A stretch of DNA of 64,000 nucleotides from Mycolicibacterium sp. lyk4-40-TYG-92 (GTDB taxonomy: Bacteria > Actinomycetota > Actinomycetes > Mycobacteriales > Mycobacteriaceae), in assembly GCF_030209435.1 (NCBI RefSeq), contig NZ_JARVRX010000001.1, positions 248,001 to 312,000 on the forward strand, written 5' to 3'. Both the position numbers and the translations under genes were made by a program. The notes beneath the pieces are model-generated. The model searched no databases and was not told the origin of the DNA. It worked only from the letters and a program-made list of their open reading frames with translations. This document shows, piece by piece, positions 34,583-42,300 of this stretch (position 1 is its first letter; every line of letters starts with the position of its first letter).

Positions 34583-35062
34583 CTAACCGTCGCCGGGGGA
34601 GGGTGCGCTGGAGAACTCTTCCAGGCATCCCTCGGCGACCGCATGCTTGATGCTGTCGGACATCTTCGGACACGAGCGGCTGCGGCTGGGGTCGCCGCCT
34701 TCGGCGCGGATTTCGCTGAAATACGCGCACCGCGCCGTCGCTTCCGAATTCCACTGCACCGCAGTGTGTTCCGGGCCCAGCTTCTTGACCGCCACCGTGG
34801 AGTGGCAGAACCGGCAGTCCACGGGTACCAGACCTGCGGTCAGGTACCGCTGACGGTCGGCAGCGGTGGCCTCGCGAACCGCGGCCAGGCGCACCGGGTC
34901 GCCCGCGAAATCCGGTGCCTTGGACCAGGATCCGTTGGCGGGCGCATCGGACGTCGGATGGGCGTGGCCCTCGTCTTCGTCGCCGTGCCCCATCAGCTGC
35001 AGCATCGAACGGGCCAGGCTCTCGGCATCGGGAGCCTGGGCCCGTTCGTCGTGCTGGGTCAT
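34583..35062 (-). CDS. Cys-containing hypothetical protein downstream of kshA (Rv3527-like)
   Basis: The 159-residue protein starts at ATG 35062, overlapping the kshA stop by one base (TGATG), so it is translationally coupled to the KshA oxygenase. The N-terminal third is acidic/His-rich ('QLMGHGDEDEGHAHPTSD'). The middle carries 'VDCRFCHSTVAVKKLG' (CxxCH), then further Cys in 'ARCAYFSEI', 'SRSCPKMSDSI' and 'EGCLEEF', which could form a metal or Fe-S site. It corresponds in position to hypothetical Rv3527. Function unknown; a maturation or electron-transfer role beside a Rieske oxygenase is conjecture. The longer frame upstream is the kshA shadow. Confidence 0.75.
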   Translation of the reverse strand: MTQHDERAQAPDAESLARSMLQLMGHGDEDEGHAHPTSDAPANGSWSKAPDFAGDPVRLAAVREATAADRQRYLTAGLVPVDCRFCHSTVAVKKLGPEHTAVQWNSEATARCAYFSEIRAEGGDPSRSRSCPKMSDSIKHAVAEGCLEEFSSAPSPGDG

Positions 35063-36216
35063 CAGCTGGACTGCTCTGCGGATTCCTTGGCCTCGGCCTG
35101 CAAGCGCAGGTTCTCGGCCACCTCGCCCTGCCACTTCTCGTTGGCGACCGTGGTGTCGATCTCCAGCTCGAAGCGGTCGGTCATGTCCGGCGTGATGTCG
35201 GCGACGTCCACGTAGAACTGCTGGTACCAACGGCGCATCTGGTAGACCGCGCCGTCTTCCTCGACCAGCAGCGGGTTGTCGATGCGGGTCTTGTGCTTCC
35301 AGATTTCGACGTCCTGCAGGAAGCCCTTGCTGACACCGTCGGTCATGGCGTCGGCCAGCTTCTGGGTGGTCTTCTCGTCCATGCCTTTGGGCTTCTCGAC
35401 GATGACGCCCCACTGCAGCACGAACGCGTCCTGGCTCACCGGGTAGTGGCAGTTGATCAGGATCGACTCGGCCTTGTAGCCGCCGTAGTTGTTGTGCAGC
35501 CAGTTGATCATGAACGACGGCCCGAAGTACGAGGCCTCCGAGTCGAGGTGCGCTTCGCCGTACTGGGTGCCCATGCCACCGATGTCCGGCCGGCCCACGT
35601 TGTGCAGGTACTGGCTGGCGATGTGGCCCTCGAAGACGTTCTTGAAGTACGTCGGCAGGCCGTAGTGGATGTAGAAGAAGTGCGCCATGTCAGTGACGTT
35701 GTCGATGATCTCGCGGCAGTTGCTGCCCTCGATCAGCATCGAGTTCCACTGCCAGTCGGTCCAGTTGTCACTGTGGAATTCGGGGATCTCGGGGATCCGC
35801 ACCTCTTCCTGAGGTGGGTTGCCCTCGTGGTCGTGCCAGACGAAGAGCAGGCCGCCACGGACGTCGGTGTGCCAGGCGCGGGTGCGGGCCAGGCGCGGCG
35901 TGCGCTTGGCGTAGGGCACCAGCTGGCACTTGCCGTCGCCGCCCCAGCGCCAGTCGTGGAACGGGCACGCCACGGCGTCGCCCTTGATGGTGCCCTGCGA
36001 CAGGTCGCCGCCCATGTGCCGGCAGTAGCCGTCCAGGATTTTCAGGTCGCCCTTCGAGTCCGCGAACACCACCAATTTGGTGCCGAACGCCTCGAACGAG
36101 TGCGGCTTGCCGTCCAGGAAGTTCTTCACAGGACCCACGCAGTGCCACCCACGGGCAAAGCGGTCCGGCAGCGCGCCGGTATCGATCTCGCGAACCCCCG
36201 CGGTTTCGGTGCTCAC
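35062..36216 (-). CDS. kshA: 3-ketosteroid 9-alpha-hydroxylase oxygenase KshA
   Basis: KshA is the terminal Rieske oxygenase that hydroxylates C9 of 3-ketosteroids, so that with KstD ring B opens. The 384-residue protein has the [2Fe-2S] ligands Cys65/His67 ('DGYCRHMGGD') and Cys84/His87 ('ACPFHDWRW'). The mononuclear iron ligands lie in 'NVTDMAHFFYIHYG' (Asp176, His179, His184). Start is GTG 36216 with GGGAGG upstream. The reductase KshB is not in this window. A KstR operator lies 28 nt upstream in the gap divergent from the gamma-carbonic anhydrase gene. Confidence 0.96.
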   Translation of the reverse strand: MSTETAGVREIDTGALPDRFARGWHCVGPVKNFLDGKPHSFEAFGTKLVVFADSKGDLKILDGYCRHMGGDLSQGTIKGDAVACPFHDWRWGGDGKCQLVPYAKRTPRLARTRAWHTDVRGGLLFVWHDHEGNPPQEEVRIPEIPEFHSDNWTDWQWNSMLIEGSNCREIIDNVTDMAHFFYIHYGLPTYFKNVFEGHIASQYLHNVGRPDIGGMGTQYGEAHLDSEASYFGPSFMINWLHNNYGGYKAESILINCHYPVSQDAFVLQWGVIVEKPKGMDEKTTQKLADAMTDGVSKGFLQDVEIWKHKTRIDNPLLVEEDGAVYQMRRWYQQFYVDVADITPDMTDRFELEIDTTVANEKWQGEVAENLRLQAEAKESAEQSS

Positions 36217-36244
36217 CTTGGCCTCCCAATCTGTGCCTAGTAAC

Positions 36245-36258
36245 TAGAACACGTTACA
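36245..36258. promoter_or_regulatory. KstR operator (kshA)
   Basis: TAGAACACGTTACA matches TnnAACnnGTTnnA fully, 28 nt upstream of the kshA GTG and 55 nt upstream of the divergent gamma-carbonic anhydrase ATG. Confidence 0.9.
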
Positions 36259-36313
36259 GTTTTTCCTCGGTGCAGCGCAATGCAAGCGTCCCGACCTGCG
36301 GTATATCTATGTC

Positions 36314-36838
36314 ATGCCGCTTTACTCCTTCGAGGGCCGAAGCCCGGTCGTCGACCCCACGGCGTTCATCGCCCCCACCGCCGTGCTCATCGGCGATGTT
36401 CGCGTCGAAGCCGGAGCCTCGGTGTGGTTCAACGCGGTTCTGCGCGCCGACTACGCGCCTGTCGTCATCCGCAACGGCGCAAACGTGCAGGATGGGGCCG
36501 TGCTGCACGCCCCGCCCGGCATCCCGGTCGACATCGGGCCCGGCGCGACCATCGCCCACCTGTGCGTCGTCCATGGCGCTCACGTCGGTGCCGAGGCACT
36601 GATCGCCAACAACAGCACGGTGCTCGACGGCGCGGTGATCGGCCGGCGCACGCTCGTCGCGGCCCATTCGCTGGTGGTCGCCGGGACGAAGATTCCCGAT
36701 GAGGTGCTCGTCGTGGGATCGCCCGCCAAGATTCGCGGCCCGATCGCCGGGACCGGCGCGGAGACCTGGATCAACGCGAACCCGCAGGCGTACCGGGAAC
36801 TGGCCGAGCGCTACCTGGCCGGCCTGGAGGAGCTGTAG
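36314..36838 (+). CDS. Gamma-class carbonic anhydrase-like hexapeptide protein
   Basis: The 174-residue left-handed beta-helix protein has hexapeptide repeats ('AFIAPTAVLIGDVRVEAGAS', 'VDIGPGATIAHLCVVHGAHV', 'GAVIGRRTLVAAHS'). The zinc-ligand region is 'LHAPPG' ... 'IAHLCVVHGAHVG', supplying the His residues. It is the Rv3525c counterpart (similar to siderophore-binding/carbonic anhydrase annotations, PaaY/CaiE-like). Whether it has carbonic anhydrase activity is unknown. It shares the divergent gap and KstR operator with kshA. Confidence 0.85.
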   Translation: MPLYSFEGRSPVVDPTAFIAPTAVLIGDVRVEAGASVWFNAVLRADYAPVVIRNGANVQDGAVLHAPPGIPVDIGPGATIAHLCVVHGAHVGAEALIANNSTVLDGAVIGRRTLVAAHSLVVAGTKIPDEVLVVGSPAKIRGPIAGTGAETWINANPQAYRELAERYLAGLEEL

Positions 36839-36894
36839 CCCCGGATTTCGCGGAAATCTGACATTCCGGCCGGCGTTCGGCCAAGACTGGGCGC

Positions 36895-37419
36895 ATGAAG
36901 CTGCCGCTCATCGCTCTGACCGGTGCCGCCGTGGTGCTCACGACCCCGCTCGCGCACGCCGCGCCGCCGCCCAACTTTCCCGACTTCGCGGGCTTCAGTG
37001 TCGTCACGTCCACCCATCTGGCGACCTACCAGCGCACCGCTCAGCAGGTGTTGAAGTTCTCGACGCCCGACGGGCTGGCGTGCCTCGTCAGCGCGCTGGG
37101 GGGAGTGGCGCCCAGCGTGCGGTGCTACGGCCCGGTGCCGGGGACGACGGGCCTGGCTGTCACCAGCGATCCCAACGCCAAGGCGCCTCGCGATTTCGGG
37201 GTGGCACAGCTGCACGCGGCCAACGAGGGCACGATCAGCAACTACCACGGCGACTACCCGACCGACCTGGCCGGTGCACCGCTGCTGGCGCCCGGGGAGA
37301 AGGTCACTCTGACGACGACGACGTGCGGCGTGGTGGCCGGTGGCGTCACCGCGTGTATCGACACCACCGACGGCGGCCATGGCTTCGTGCTGCAGCCGTC
37401 GGGGTCGTGGATCTTCTGA
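36895..37419 (+). CDS. Secreted hypothetical protein
   Basis: The 174-residue protein has a clean signal peptide ('MKLPLIALTGAAVVLTT', cleavage after 'PLAHA'). The mature part has three or four Cys ('GLACLVSAL', 'VRCYGPVPG', 'TTTTCGVVAGGVTACIDT') suitable for disulfides, and ends 'HGFVLQPSGSWIF', a pattern seen in several small mycobacterial exported proteins of unknown function. Its stop lies 2 nt from the convergent KSI-like gene's stop. No function assigned. Confidence 0.75.
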   Translation: MKLPLIALTGAAVVLTTPLAHAAPPPNFPDFAGFSVVTSTHLATYQRTAQQVLKFSTPDGLACLVSALGGVAPSVRCYGPVPGTTGLAVTSDPNAKAPRDFGVAQLHAANEGTISNYHGDYPTDLAGAPLLAPGEKVTLTTTTCGVVAGGVTACIDTTDGGHGFVLQPSGSWIF

Positions 37420-37421
37420 AA

Positions 37422-37823
37422 TTACGTGGAGCGCGGCGCTTCCCAGAACGCGCGCAGCGCCAGTAGCTGGCCGGCTTCGTTGGCGCGGTAAGTGAAGACG
37501 CCGTGGGTGGTGAAGTCGTGGCCACCGATGGTGGTCACGATGTTCCCGACGTTGGCCTCTTCGTCACCGCACTGGTAAGTGGTCTCGAAGTTGAACACGA
37601 GACTGTCGGTGGGAGCGATCGCCTTGTCCCAGAAGGCCGAAATGGCTTCCTTTCCGCGGTGCCCCTTGCCCTCGGGGTCGAGGAACGACGGCCCGATCGG
37701 GTCCTGCACGACGGCGTCTTCGGCGAAGTTGGCCAGCCAGGCTTCTTTGTCGCGGGCGGCAACGGCATCGCGCGAACGCTTGCCGGCCAGGTGCGCGGGG
37801 TGATTCGGATCGGAAACTGTCAT
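37422..37823 (-). CDS. SnoaL/ketosteroid-isomerase-like (NTF2-fold) protein
   Basis: The 133-residue NTF2-fold protein has the segment 'FAEDAVVQDPIG' followed by 'RGKEAISAFWDKAI'. This aligns with bacterial delta5-3-ketosteroid isomerase, where the Asp of 'VEDPVG' is the proton-shuttling base; here it is Asp41. A residue matching the oxyanion-hole Tyr14 of KSI is not evident. ATG 37823 lies 1 nt after the ltp3 stop, so it is the last gene of the KstR-controlled DUF35-ltp4-ltp3 operon. A steroid ligand is therefore plausible. Enzyme activity is inference; a binding-only NTF2 protein is the alternative. Confidence 0.75.
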   Translation of the reverse strand: MTVSDPNHPAHLAGKRSRDAVAARDKEAWLANFAEDAVVQDPIGPSFLDPEGKGHRGKEAISAFWDKAIAPTDSLVFNFETTYQCGDEEANVGNIVTTIGGHDFTTHGVFTYRANEAGQLLALRAFWEAPRST

Positions 37824-37824
37824 G

Positions 37825-39003
37825 TCAGTCCTTTCCCGGCTTGTCGCTGCTGACCACCCACATCGAGTAGTACTGTGCGCCACCACCGTACGCGTGGCCG
37901 AGGGCCTTGCGGGCACCTTCGACCTGATGGTCGCCGGCCTTGCCCATGACCTGGATGGCCGACTCGGCGAAGCGGATCATCCCCGACGCGCCAATGGGAT
38001 TGGAGCTCAGCACACCGCCGGAGGCGTTGAACGGAATCCTGCCGCCGATGGCGGTCTCGCCGGCCTCGGTCAGCTTCCACCCTTCACCTTCGGGCGCGAA
38101 ACCCAGGTTCTCCAGCCACATCGGCTCGTACCACGAGAACGGCACATAGACCTCGGCGCAGTCGATTTCGTCGATGGGGCTGGTGATCCCGGCGTCGCGC
38201 CACAGGGCGGCGGCGGCGTCGCGGCCGGCCTGCGGGTTCACCTGGTCGCGGCCCGAGTAGGCCAGCGGCTCGGTGCGCAGCGCGGTGGCGTGGATCCACG
38301 CGACGGGATGTCCCTCGGCGACGCGGGCGTCGGCGACTTCCTCGTTGCCGATCACGAGTGCGGCCGCGCCGTCCGATGACGGGCAGGTCTCGTCGAAACG
38401 GATCGGGTCCCAGAGCATCTGGGATGCCATCACCTTCTCGACGGTGATGTCGGGCTGGTGCAGGTGCGCCAGCGGGTTCTTGGCGCCGTTGAGCCGGTCC
38501 TTGACCGCCACCATGGCGCCGATGTGCTCGGGCGCGCCCGAGCGGCGGATGTAGGCGCGCACGTGCGGGGCGAAGTAGCCACCCGCGCCGGCGCCGACGG
38601 GCTTGGTGAACGGCACCGGAATCGACAGCGCCCACATGGCGTTCGACTCGGACTGCTTCTCCCACGCCATGGTCAGGACGCGGCGGTACTTGCCGGACTT
38701 GACCAGGCTGGCGGCGACGATCGCGGTCGAGCCACCCACCGAACCAGCGGTGTGCACGCGGATCAGCGGCTTGTTGGTGGCGCCGGTGGCGTCGGCCATG
38801 AACAGCTCGGGCATCATGACGCCCTCGAAGAAGTCCGGCGCCTTGCCGACGACGACGGCGTCGATGTCGGCCATGGTGCACCCGGAATCAGCCAGCGCGC
38901 GGTCGATCGCTTCGCGAACCAGACCGTTCATCGAGACATCGAGCCGCTTGGCTACGTACTTGGTCTGTCCCGTACCGAGGACCGCAGCGAGATTCTTGGC
39001 CAT
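37825..39003 (-). CDS. ltp3: Thiolase-like lipid-transfer protein Ltp3
   Basis: The 392-residue thiolase-fold protein (Rv3523 counterpart) has 'LAAVLGTGQTKYVAKRLDVSM', 'IRVHTAGSVGGSTAIVAASLV' at the nucleophile loop (no catalytic Cys there), 'TCPSSDGAAALVIGNEEVA' and 'NASGGVLSSNPIGASGMIRF'. It belongs to the SCP-x/Ltp group that, like Ltp2, may act as aldolase with a DUF35 partner. Ltp3 and Ltp4 have been linked to degradation of branched C24 side chains of plant sterols; that is family knowledge and the role here is inferred from context. It follows ltp4 by 2 nt. Confidence 0.9.
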   Translation of the reverse strand: MAKNLAAVLGTGQTKYVAKRLDVSMNGLVREAIDRALADSGCTMADIDAVVVGKAPDFFEGVMMPELFMADATGATNKPLIRVHTAGSVGGSTAIVAASLVKSGKYRRVLTMAWEKQSESNAMWALSIPVPFTKPVGAGAGGYFAPHVRAYIRRSGAPEHIGAMVAVKDRLNGAKNPLAHLHQPDITVEKVMASQMLWDPIRFDETCPSSDGAAALVIGNEEVADARVAEGHPVAWIHATALRTEPLAYSGRDQVNPQAGRDAAAALWRDAGITSPIDEIDCAEVYVPFSWYEPMWLENLGFAPEGEGWKLTEAGETAIGGRIPFNASGGVLSSNPIGASGMIRFAESAIQVMGKAGDHQVEGARKALGHAYGGGAQYYSMWVVSSDKPGKD

Positions 39004-39005
39004 GG

Positions 39006-40067
39006 CTACTTACCCTCCAGGACGGCAATCAGATTCTGTTGCAGCGCAGGACCACTCGTGGCGTGGGCCAGCACGCGGTTCGCCGAGCCGTTGAAGATGT
39101 GTTCGGCGGCGAAGCCGATGCGCTCCAGGCCGGCCGAGAACATCGGGTTGGCGGCCAGGGCGCCACCCGACGGGTTGATCCTGGTCGAGTCCTTCAGGCC
39201 GATCGCCTCGGTGAGGATGAGCTGCTGGTGGCTGAAGGGCGCGTGCAGTTCCGCGATGTCGATCGAACCGGCGTCACCGCCGGTGGCGGCAGCGGCCGAG
39301 GCGGCGGTCGACGTCGAGACCGTGAGATCGCGGGCACCCAGGATCGGGGTCTCGATACGGTGCTCGAAACCTGTTATCCAGGCCGGGTTTTCACGCAGTT
39401 CCCGCGCCTTGTCGGCCGACGCCAGCACGATCGCGGACGCGCCGTCGGTGATGGGGGCGATGTCGTGGCGGCGCAGCGGATCGGCGAAGAACGGCCGCGA
39501 CAACAGGTCGTCGATGCTGCCCGTGACTTCTTCGCGGTCGGTGCGGCCGCCCGCGGCGAACGCGTCGAGCGCCACCTGAGCCATCTGCTCGGCGGTCCAC
39601 TTGCCGGCATCCAGGCCGAAACGGGCCTGCAGGCCCGCCATCGAGACGGCGTCCGGCCACAGCGGCGCGACGGTGTACGGATCGGTCTGCAGGGCCAGCA
39701 CCCGGCGCAGGGTGCCTGCGCTGCCCTTACCGAAGCCGTAGACCAGCGCGGTGTCGACCTCGCCCGTCAGGATCTTGATGTAGGCCTCGTACAGCGCCCA
39801 GGCGGCGTCCATCTCGACGTGCGACTCGTTGATCGGCGGCACCGCGCCGATCGAGTCGATGGCCGAGATGAACGAGAACGCGCGTCCGGCAAGGTAATCC
39901 GAGGAGCCCGAGCACCAGAACCCGATATCGGTCTGCTGCAGGCCCAACTCGGTGAACAGCTTGGCAAAGCACGGCATCAGCATCTCGACGCCGTTCGTGG
40001 TGCCGTCGGTGCGGCGCACATGCGGGGCATGCGCGAACCCGACGACCGCTACATCGCTGGAAGTCAT
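39006..40067 (-). CDS. ltp4: Thiolase-like lipid-transfer protein Ltp4
   Basis: The 353-residue thiolase-fold protein (Rv3522 counterpart) has 'DVAVVGFAHAPHVRRTDG', 'FWCSGSSDYLAGRAFSF', 'PINESHVEMDAAWALYEAY' at the nucleophile loop (no Cys in the canonical place), 'APITDGASAIVLASADKAREL' and 'INPSGGALAANPMFSAGLERI'. It probably forms a heteromeric complex with Ltp3 and the DUF35 protein, as ltp2/chsH2 do. It begins 9 nt after the DUF35 gene and is followed at 2 nt by ltp3, one KstR-controlled unit. Confidence 0.9.
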   Translation of the reverse strand: MTSSDVAVVGFAHAPHVRRTDGTTNGVEMLMPCFAKLFTELGLQQTDIGFWCSGSSDYLAGRAFSFISAIDSIGAVPPINESHVEMDAAWALYEAYIKILTGEVDTALVYGFGKGSAGTLRRVLALQTDPYTVAPLWPDAVSMAGLQARFGLDAGKWTAEQMAQVALDAFAAGGRTDREEVTGSIDDLLSRPFFADPLRRHDIAPITDGASAIVLASADKARELRENPAWITGFEHRIETPILGARDLTVSTSTAASAAAATGGDAGSIDIAELHAPFSHQQLILTEAIGLKDSTRINPSGGALAANPMFSAGLERIGFAAEHIFNGSANRVLAHATSGPALQQNLIAVLEGK

Positions 40068-40076
40068 TGTGGCCCT

Positions 40077-41057
40077 TTACAGGTGGTGCTTGTACGAGTC
40101 GTAGTCGGCGTCGGGTTCCCCGGACGGTTTGAAGTGCGAGATGTTGTCGATGCCCAGGCCCCACTCCTCGCGGGGCTTCCACACCGCCTCGACCCGCATG
40201 CCCATGCGCACGTCGGCTGCCTCGATCTCGGTGACCAGGTGCAGGAACGGGATGTCGGCACCGTCGAGCAGCACGTAGGCGGCCACGTACGGCGGCTTGA
40301 TGCGCTGGCCCGGGAACGGGATGTTGATGATTGCGAAGGTGGTGACGGTGCCGCGGTCGGGCAACTCGACGAACTCGTCGAGAACCATGCCGGTGGCCGG
40401 GTCGGCCTCCTTCGGCGGGAACAGCACCGGGCCGGGCTTGCCGTCGCGGCCGACCTTGGTACGGGCACCGAGCAGCTTGCCCTCCTGCAGACCGCGCAGG
40501 AAGGTGCTCTCGGGAAGTGAAGCGGTGTGCTGGATTTCGATGGACGACGGCGAAACCAGCATGGTCACCGGGTCGCGGTCATCGGCGACGGACGAGGACA
40601 CCGCGGCCTCTTCTTCTGTGCCGGGCACGAAGTACGCGATGTCGGTGATGGCACCGACGGGCTCGTCGACCCAGTGCGCACGTACGCGATCGCCGGACTT
40701 CAGCGCGCCCTCAGTGACGTCGACGGCGTGCAACAGCGGAGTATCGGCGCCGTCGAGCTTGATCAGCGCCCAGGCGAACGGGCGCGGCAAGGGCTGGCCT
40801 TCCAAAGGCTCCGGCTGCCAGGTCCACGACACCACCGTGCCGACGCTGGAAACCGGAACCACCTCGGTCAGGGCCTCGTACGTGACAGGGTCATACTCGG
40901 CGGGAGGTACGTGTACCCGGCCGTCTGAACCGCGGGTGCCGACGATGCGTCGTCCGCGCAGCGCGGTGAAGAACTGACTCAGGACCGGACCGACTGAACG
41001 GGTGTAGTCGAATGACAGTTTCAGCGGAGCCGAAAGGGGCGGCTCATGGCCTGCCAT
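40077..41057 (-). CDS. Tandem DUF35/OB-fold protein (Rv3521 counterpart)
   Basis: The 326-residue protein has two copies of an OB-fold DUF35-type unit: 'GTVVSWTWQPEPLEG' with 'PFAWALIKLDGADTPLLHAV', and 'GTVTTFAIINIPFPGQRIKPPYVAAYVLLDGADIPFLHLV'-type sequence. Such proteins partner thiolase-like aldolases; adjacency to ltp4-ltp3 supports that. I use ATG 41057 ('MAGHEPPLS'). GTG 41087 ('VSVSQSSPAQ'), 9 nt from the KstR operator, would be a leaderless start and cannot be excluded. It is the first gene of the operon. Confidence 0.85.
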   Translation of the reverse strand: MAGHEPPLSAPLKLSFDYTRSVGPVLSQFFTALRGRRIVGTRGSDGRVHVPPAEYDPVTYEALTEVVPVSSVGTVVSWTWQPEPLEGQPLPRPFAWALIKLDGADTPLLHAVDVTEGALKSGDRVRAHWVDEPVGAITDIAYFVPGTEEEAAVSSSVADDRDPVTMLVSPSSIEIQHTASLPESTFLRGLQEGKLLGARTKVGRDGKPGPVLFPPKEADPATGMVLDEFVELPDRGTVTTFAIINIPFPGQRIKPPYVAAYVLLDGADIPFLHLVTEIEAADVRMGMRVEAVWKPREEWGLGIDNISHFKPSGEPDADYDSYKHHL

Positions 41058-41096
41058 CTGGGCTGGGCTGCTTTGGCTAACGCTCACGGCATCGAG

Positions 41097-41110
41097 TAGA
41101 ACAGGTTCTA
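41097..41110. promoter_or_regulatory. KstR operator (DUF35-ltp4-ltp3 / LLM divergent)
   Basis: TAGAACAGGTTCTA matches TnnAACnnGTTnnA fully and has TAGAAC/GTTCTA arms. It lies between the divergent DUF35 gene and the Rv3520c-type gene (35 nt before its ATG). Confidence 0.92.
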
Positions 41111-41145
41111 ACAATCGTGGCAAGCACGTTCGGAAAGGCGGCCCC

Positions 41146-42177
41146 ATGAAACTCGGTTTGCAGCTCGGATATTGGGGCGCGAAGGCGCCCACCGATCACG
41201 CGACGCTCGTCGCCGCCGCGGAGGAAGCCGGTTTCGACACCGTCTTCACCGCAGAGGCCTGGGGCTCGGATGCCTACACCCCGCTGGCCTGGTGGGGCCG
41301 GGAAACCACGCGGATGCGGCTGGGTACCTCGGTCATCCAGATGTCGGCACGCACACCCACGGCGTGCGCCATGGCGGCCCTGACGCTCGATCACCTGTCA
41401 GGCGGCCGGCACATCCTCGGCCTCGGTGTCTCGGGACCGCAGGTCGTCGAGGGCTGGTACGGGCAGAAGTTCCCGAAGCCGTTGGCGCGCACCCGCGAAT
41501 ACATCGACATCCTGCGCCAGGTCTGGGCCCGCGAGGCCCCGGTGACCAGCGCCGGTCCGCACTACCCGCTGCCGTTGTCGGGTGAAGGCACCACGGGCCT
41601 GGGCAAGCCGCTCAAGCCCATCACCCATCCGCTGCGCGCGGACATCCCGGTGATGCTGGGCGCTGAAGGCCCCAAGAACGTCGCGCTGGCCGCCGAGGTC
41701 GCCGACGGCTGGCTGCCGATCTTCTACTCGCCGCGGATCTCCGGCATGTACAACGAATGGCTCGACGAGGGCTTCGCGCGCGCCAGCGCCCGTCGTACCC
41801 GCGAGACGTTCGAAATCTGTGCCACCGCGCAGATCATCGTCACCGACGATCGGCCGATGGTCATGGAGATGATGAAGCCCCACCTGGCGCTCTACGTGGG
41901 CGGCATGGGCTCGGAGGACACCAACTTCCACGCCGAGGTGTACCGCCGCATGGGTTACTCCGAGGTCGTCGACGACGTCACCAAGCTGTTCCGCAGCGAC
42001 CGCAAGGACGAGGCTGCCAAGGCCATTCCGGACGAGCTGGTCGACGACTCCGCGATCGTCGGCAACCTCGACTACGTCAAGGAACAGATCAAGGCCTGGG
42101 AGGCCTCGGGCGTCACGATGATGGTCGTCGGGGCCAAGTCGGTCGAGCAGATCAACCAGCTGGCTGACTTGGTCTAG
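41146..42177 (+). CDS. F420-dependent LLM-class oxidoreductase (Rv3520c counterpart)
   Basis: The 343-residue LLM-class protein is the Rv3520c type: 'LQLGYWGAKAPTDHATLVAAAEEAGFDTVFTAEAWGSD', 'TTRMRLGTSVIQMSARTPTACAMAALTLDHLSGGR' and 'GLGVSGPQVVEGWYGQKFPKPL' are recognisable stretches quoted here in part by position (residues 4-107). These form the F420-binding TIM barrel. Its role in sterol degradation is unknown, but F420 dependence and KstR control are conserved. ATG 41146 has an AAAGG-type Shine-Dalgarno about 8 nt upstream. An inverted repeat follows the stop. Confidence 0.9.
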   Translation: MKLGLQLGYWGAKAPTDHATLVAAAEEAGFDTVFTAEAWGSDAYTPLAWWGRETTRMRLGTSVIQMSARTPTACAMAALTLDHLSGGRHILGLGVSGPQVVEGWYGQKFPKPLARTREYIDILRQVWAREAPVTSAGPHYPLPLSGEGTTGLGKPLKPITHPLRADIPVMLGAEGPKNVALAAEVADGWLPIFYSPRISGMYNEWLDEGFARASARRTRETFEICATAQIIVTDDRPMVMEMMKPHLALYVGGMGSEDTNFHAEVYRRMGYSEVVDDVTKLFRSDRKDEAAKAIPDELVDDSAIVGNLDYVKEQIKAWEASGVTMMVVGAKSVEQINQLADLV

Positions 42178-42193
42178 TTTTCTCGCGGCCGGA

Positions 42194-42234
42194 CGCAAAA
42201 CTGTCATTTTGGCACTCTGAAGTGCAGTTTTGCG
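42194..42234 (+). terminator. Nested hairpin after the LLM gene
   Basis: Outer arms CGCAAAACTG (42194-42203) and CAGTTTTGCG (42225-42234) enclose an inner GCACT/AGTGC hairpin. It lies 17 nt past the stop codon at 42177 and before the next KstR operator. Confidence 0.55.
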
Positions 42235-42276
42235 GCTTTCCGCGGAGCTGCCAGTAGACACTTATTGCGGAGTGTC

Positions 42277-42290
42277 TACAACGTGTTCTA
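42277..42290. promoter_or_regulatory. KstR operator (Rv3519-type gene / cyp142)
   Basis: TACAACGTGTTCTA matches TnnAACnnGTTnnA fully and ends 10 nt before the GTG start codon at 42301. TAGATT (42289-42294) is a candidate -10 element 6 nt before the start. Confidence 0.9.
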
Positions 42291-42300
42291 GATTCGTGCT

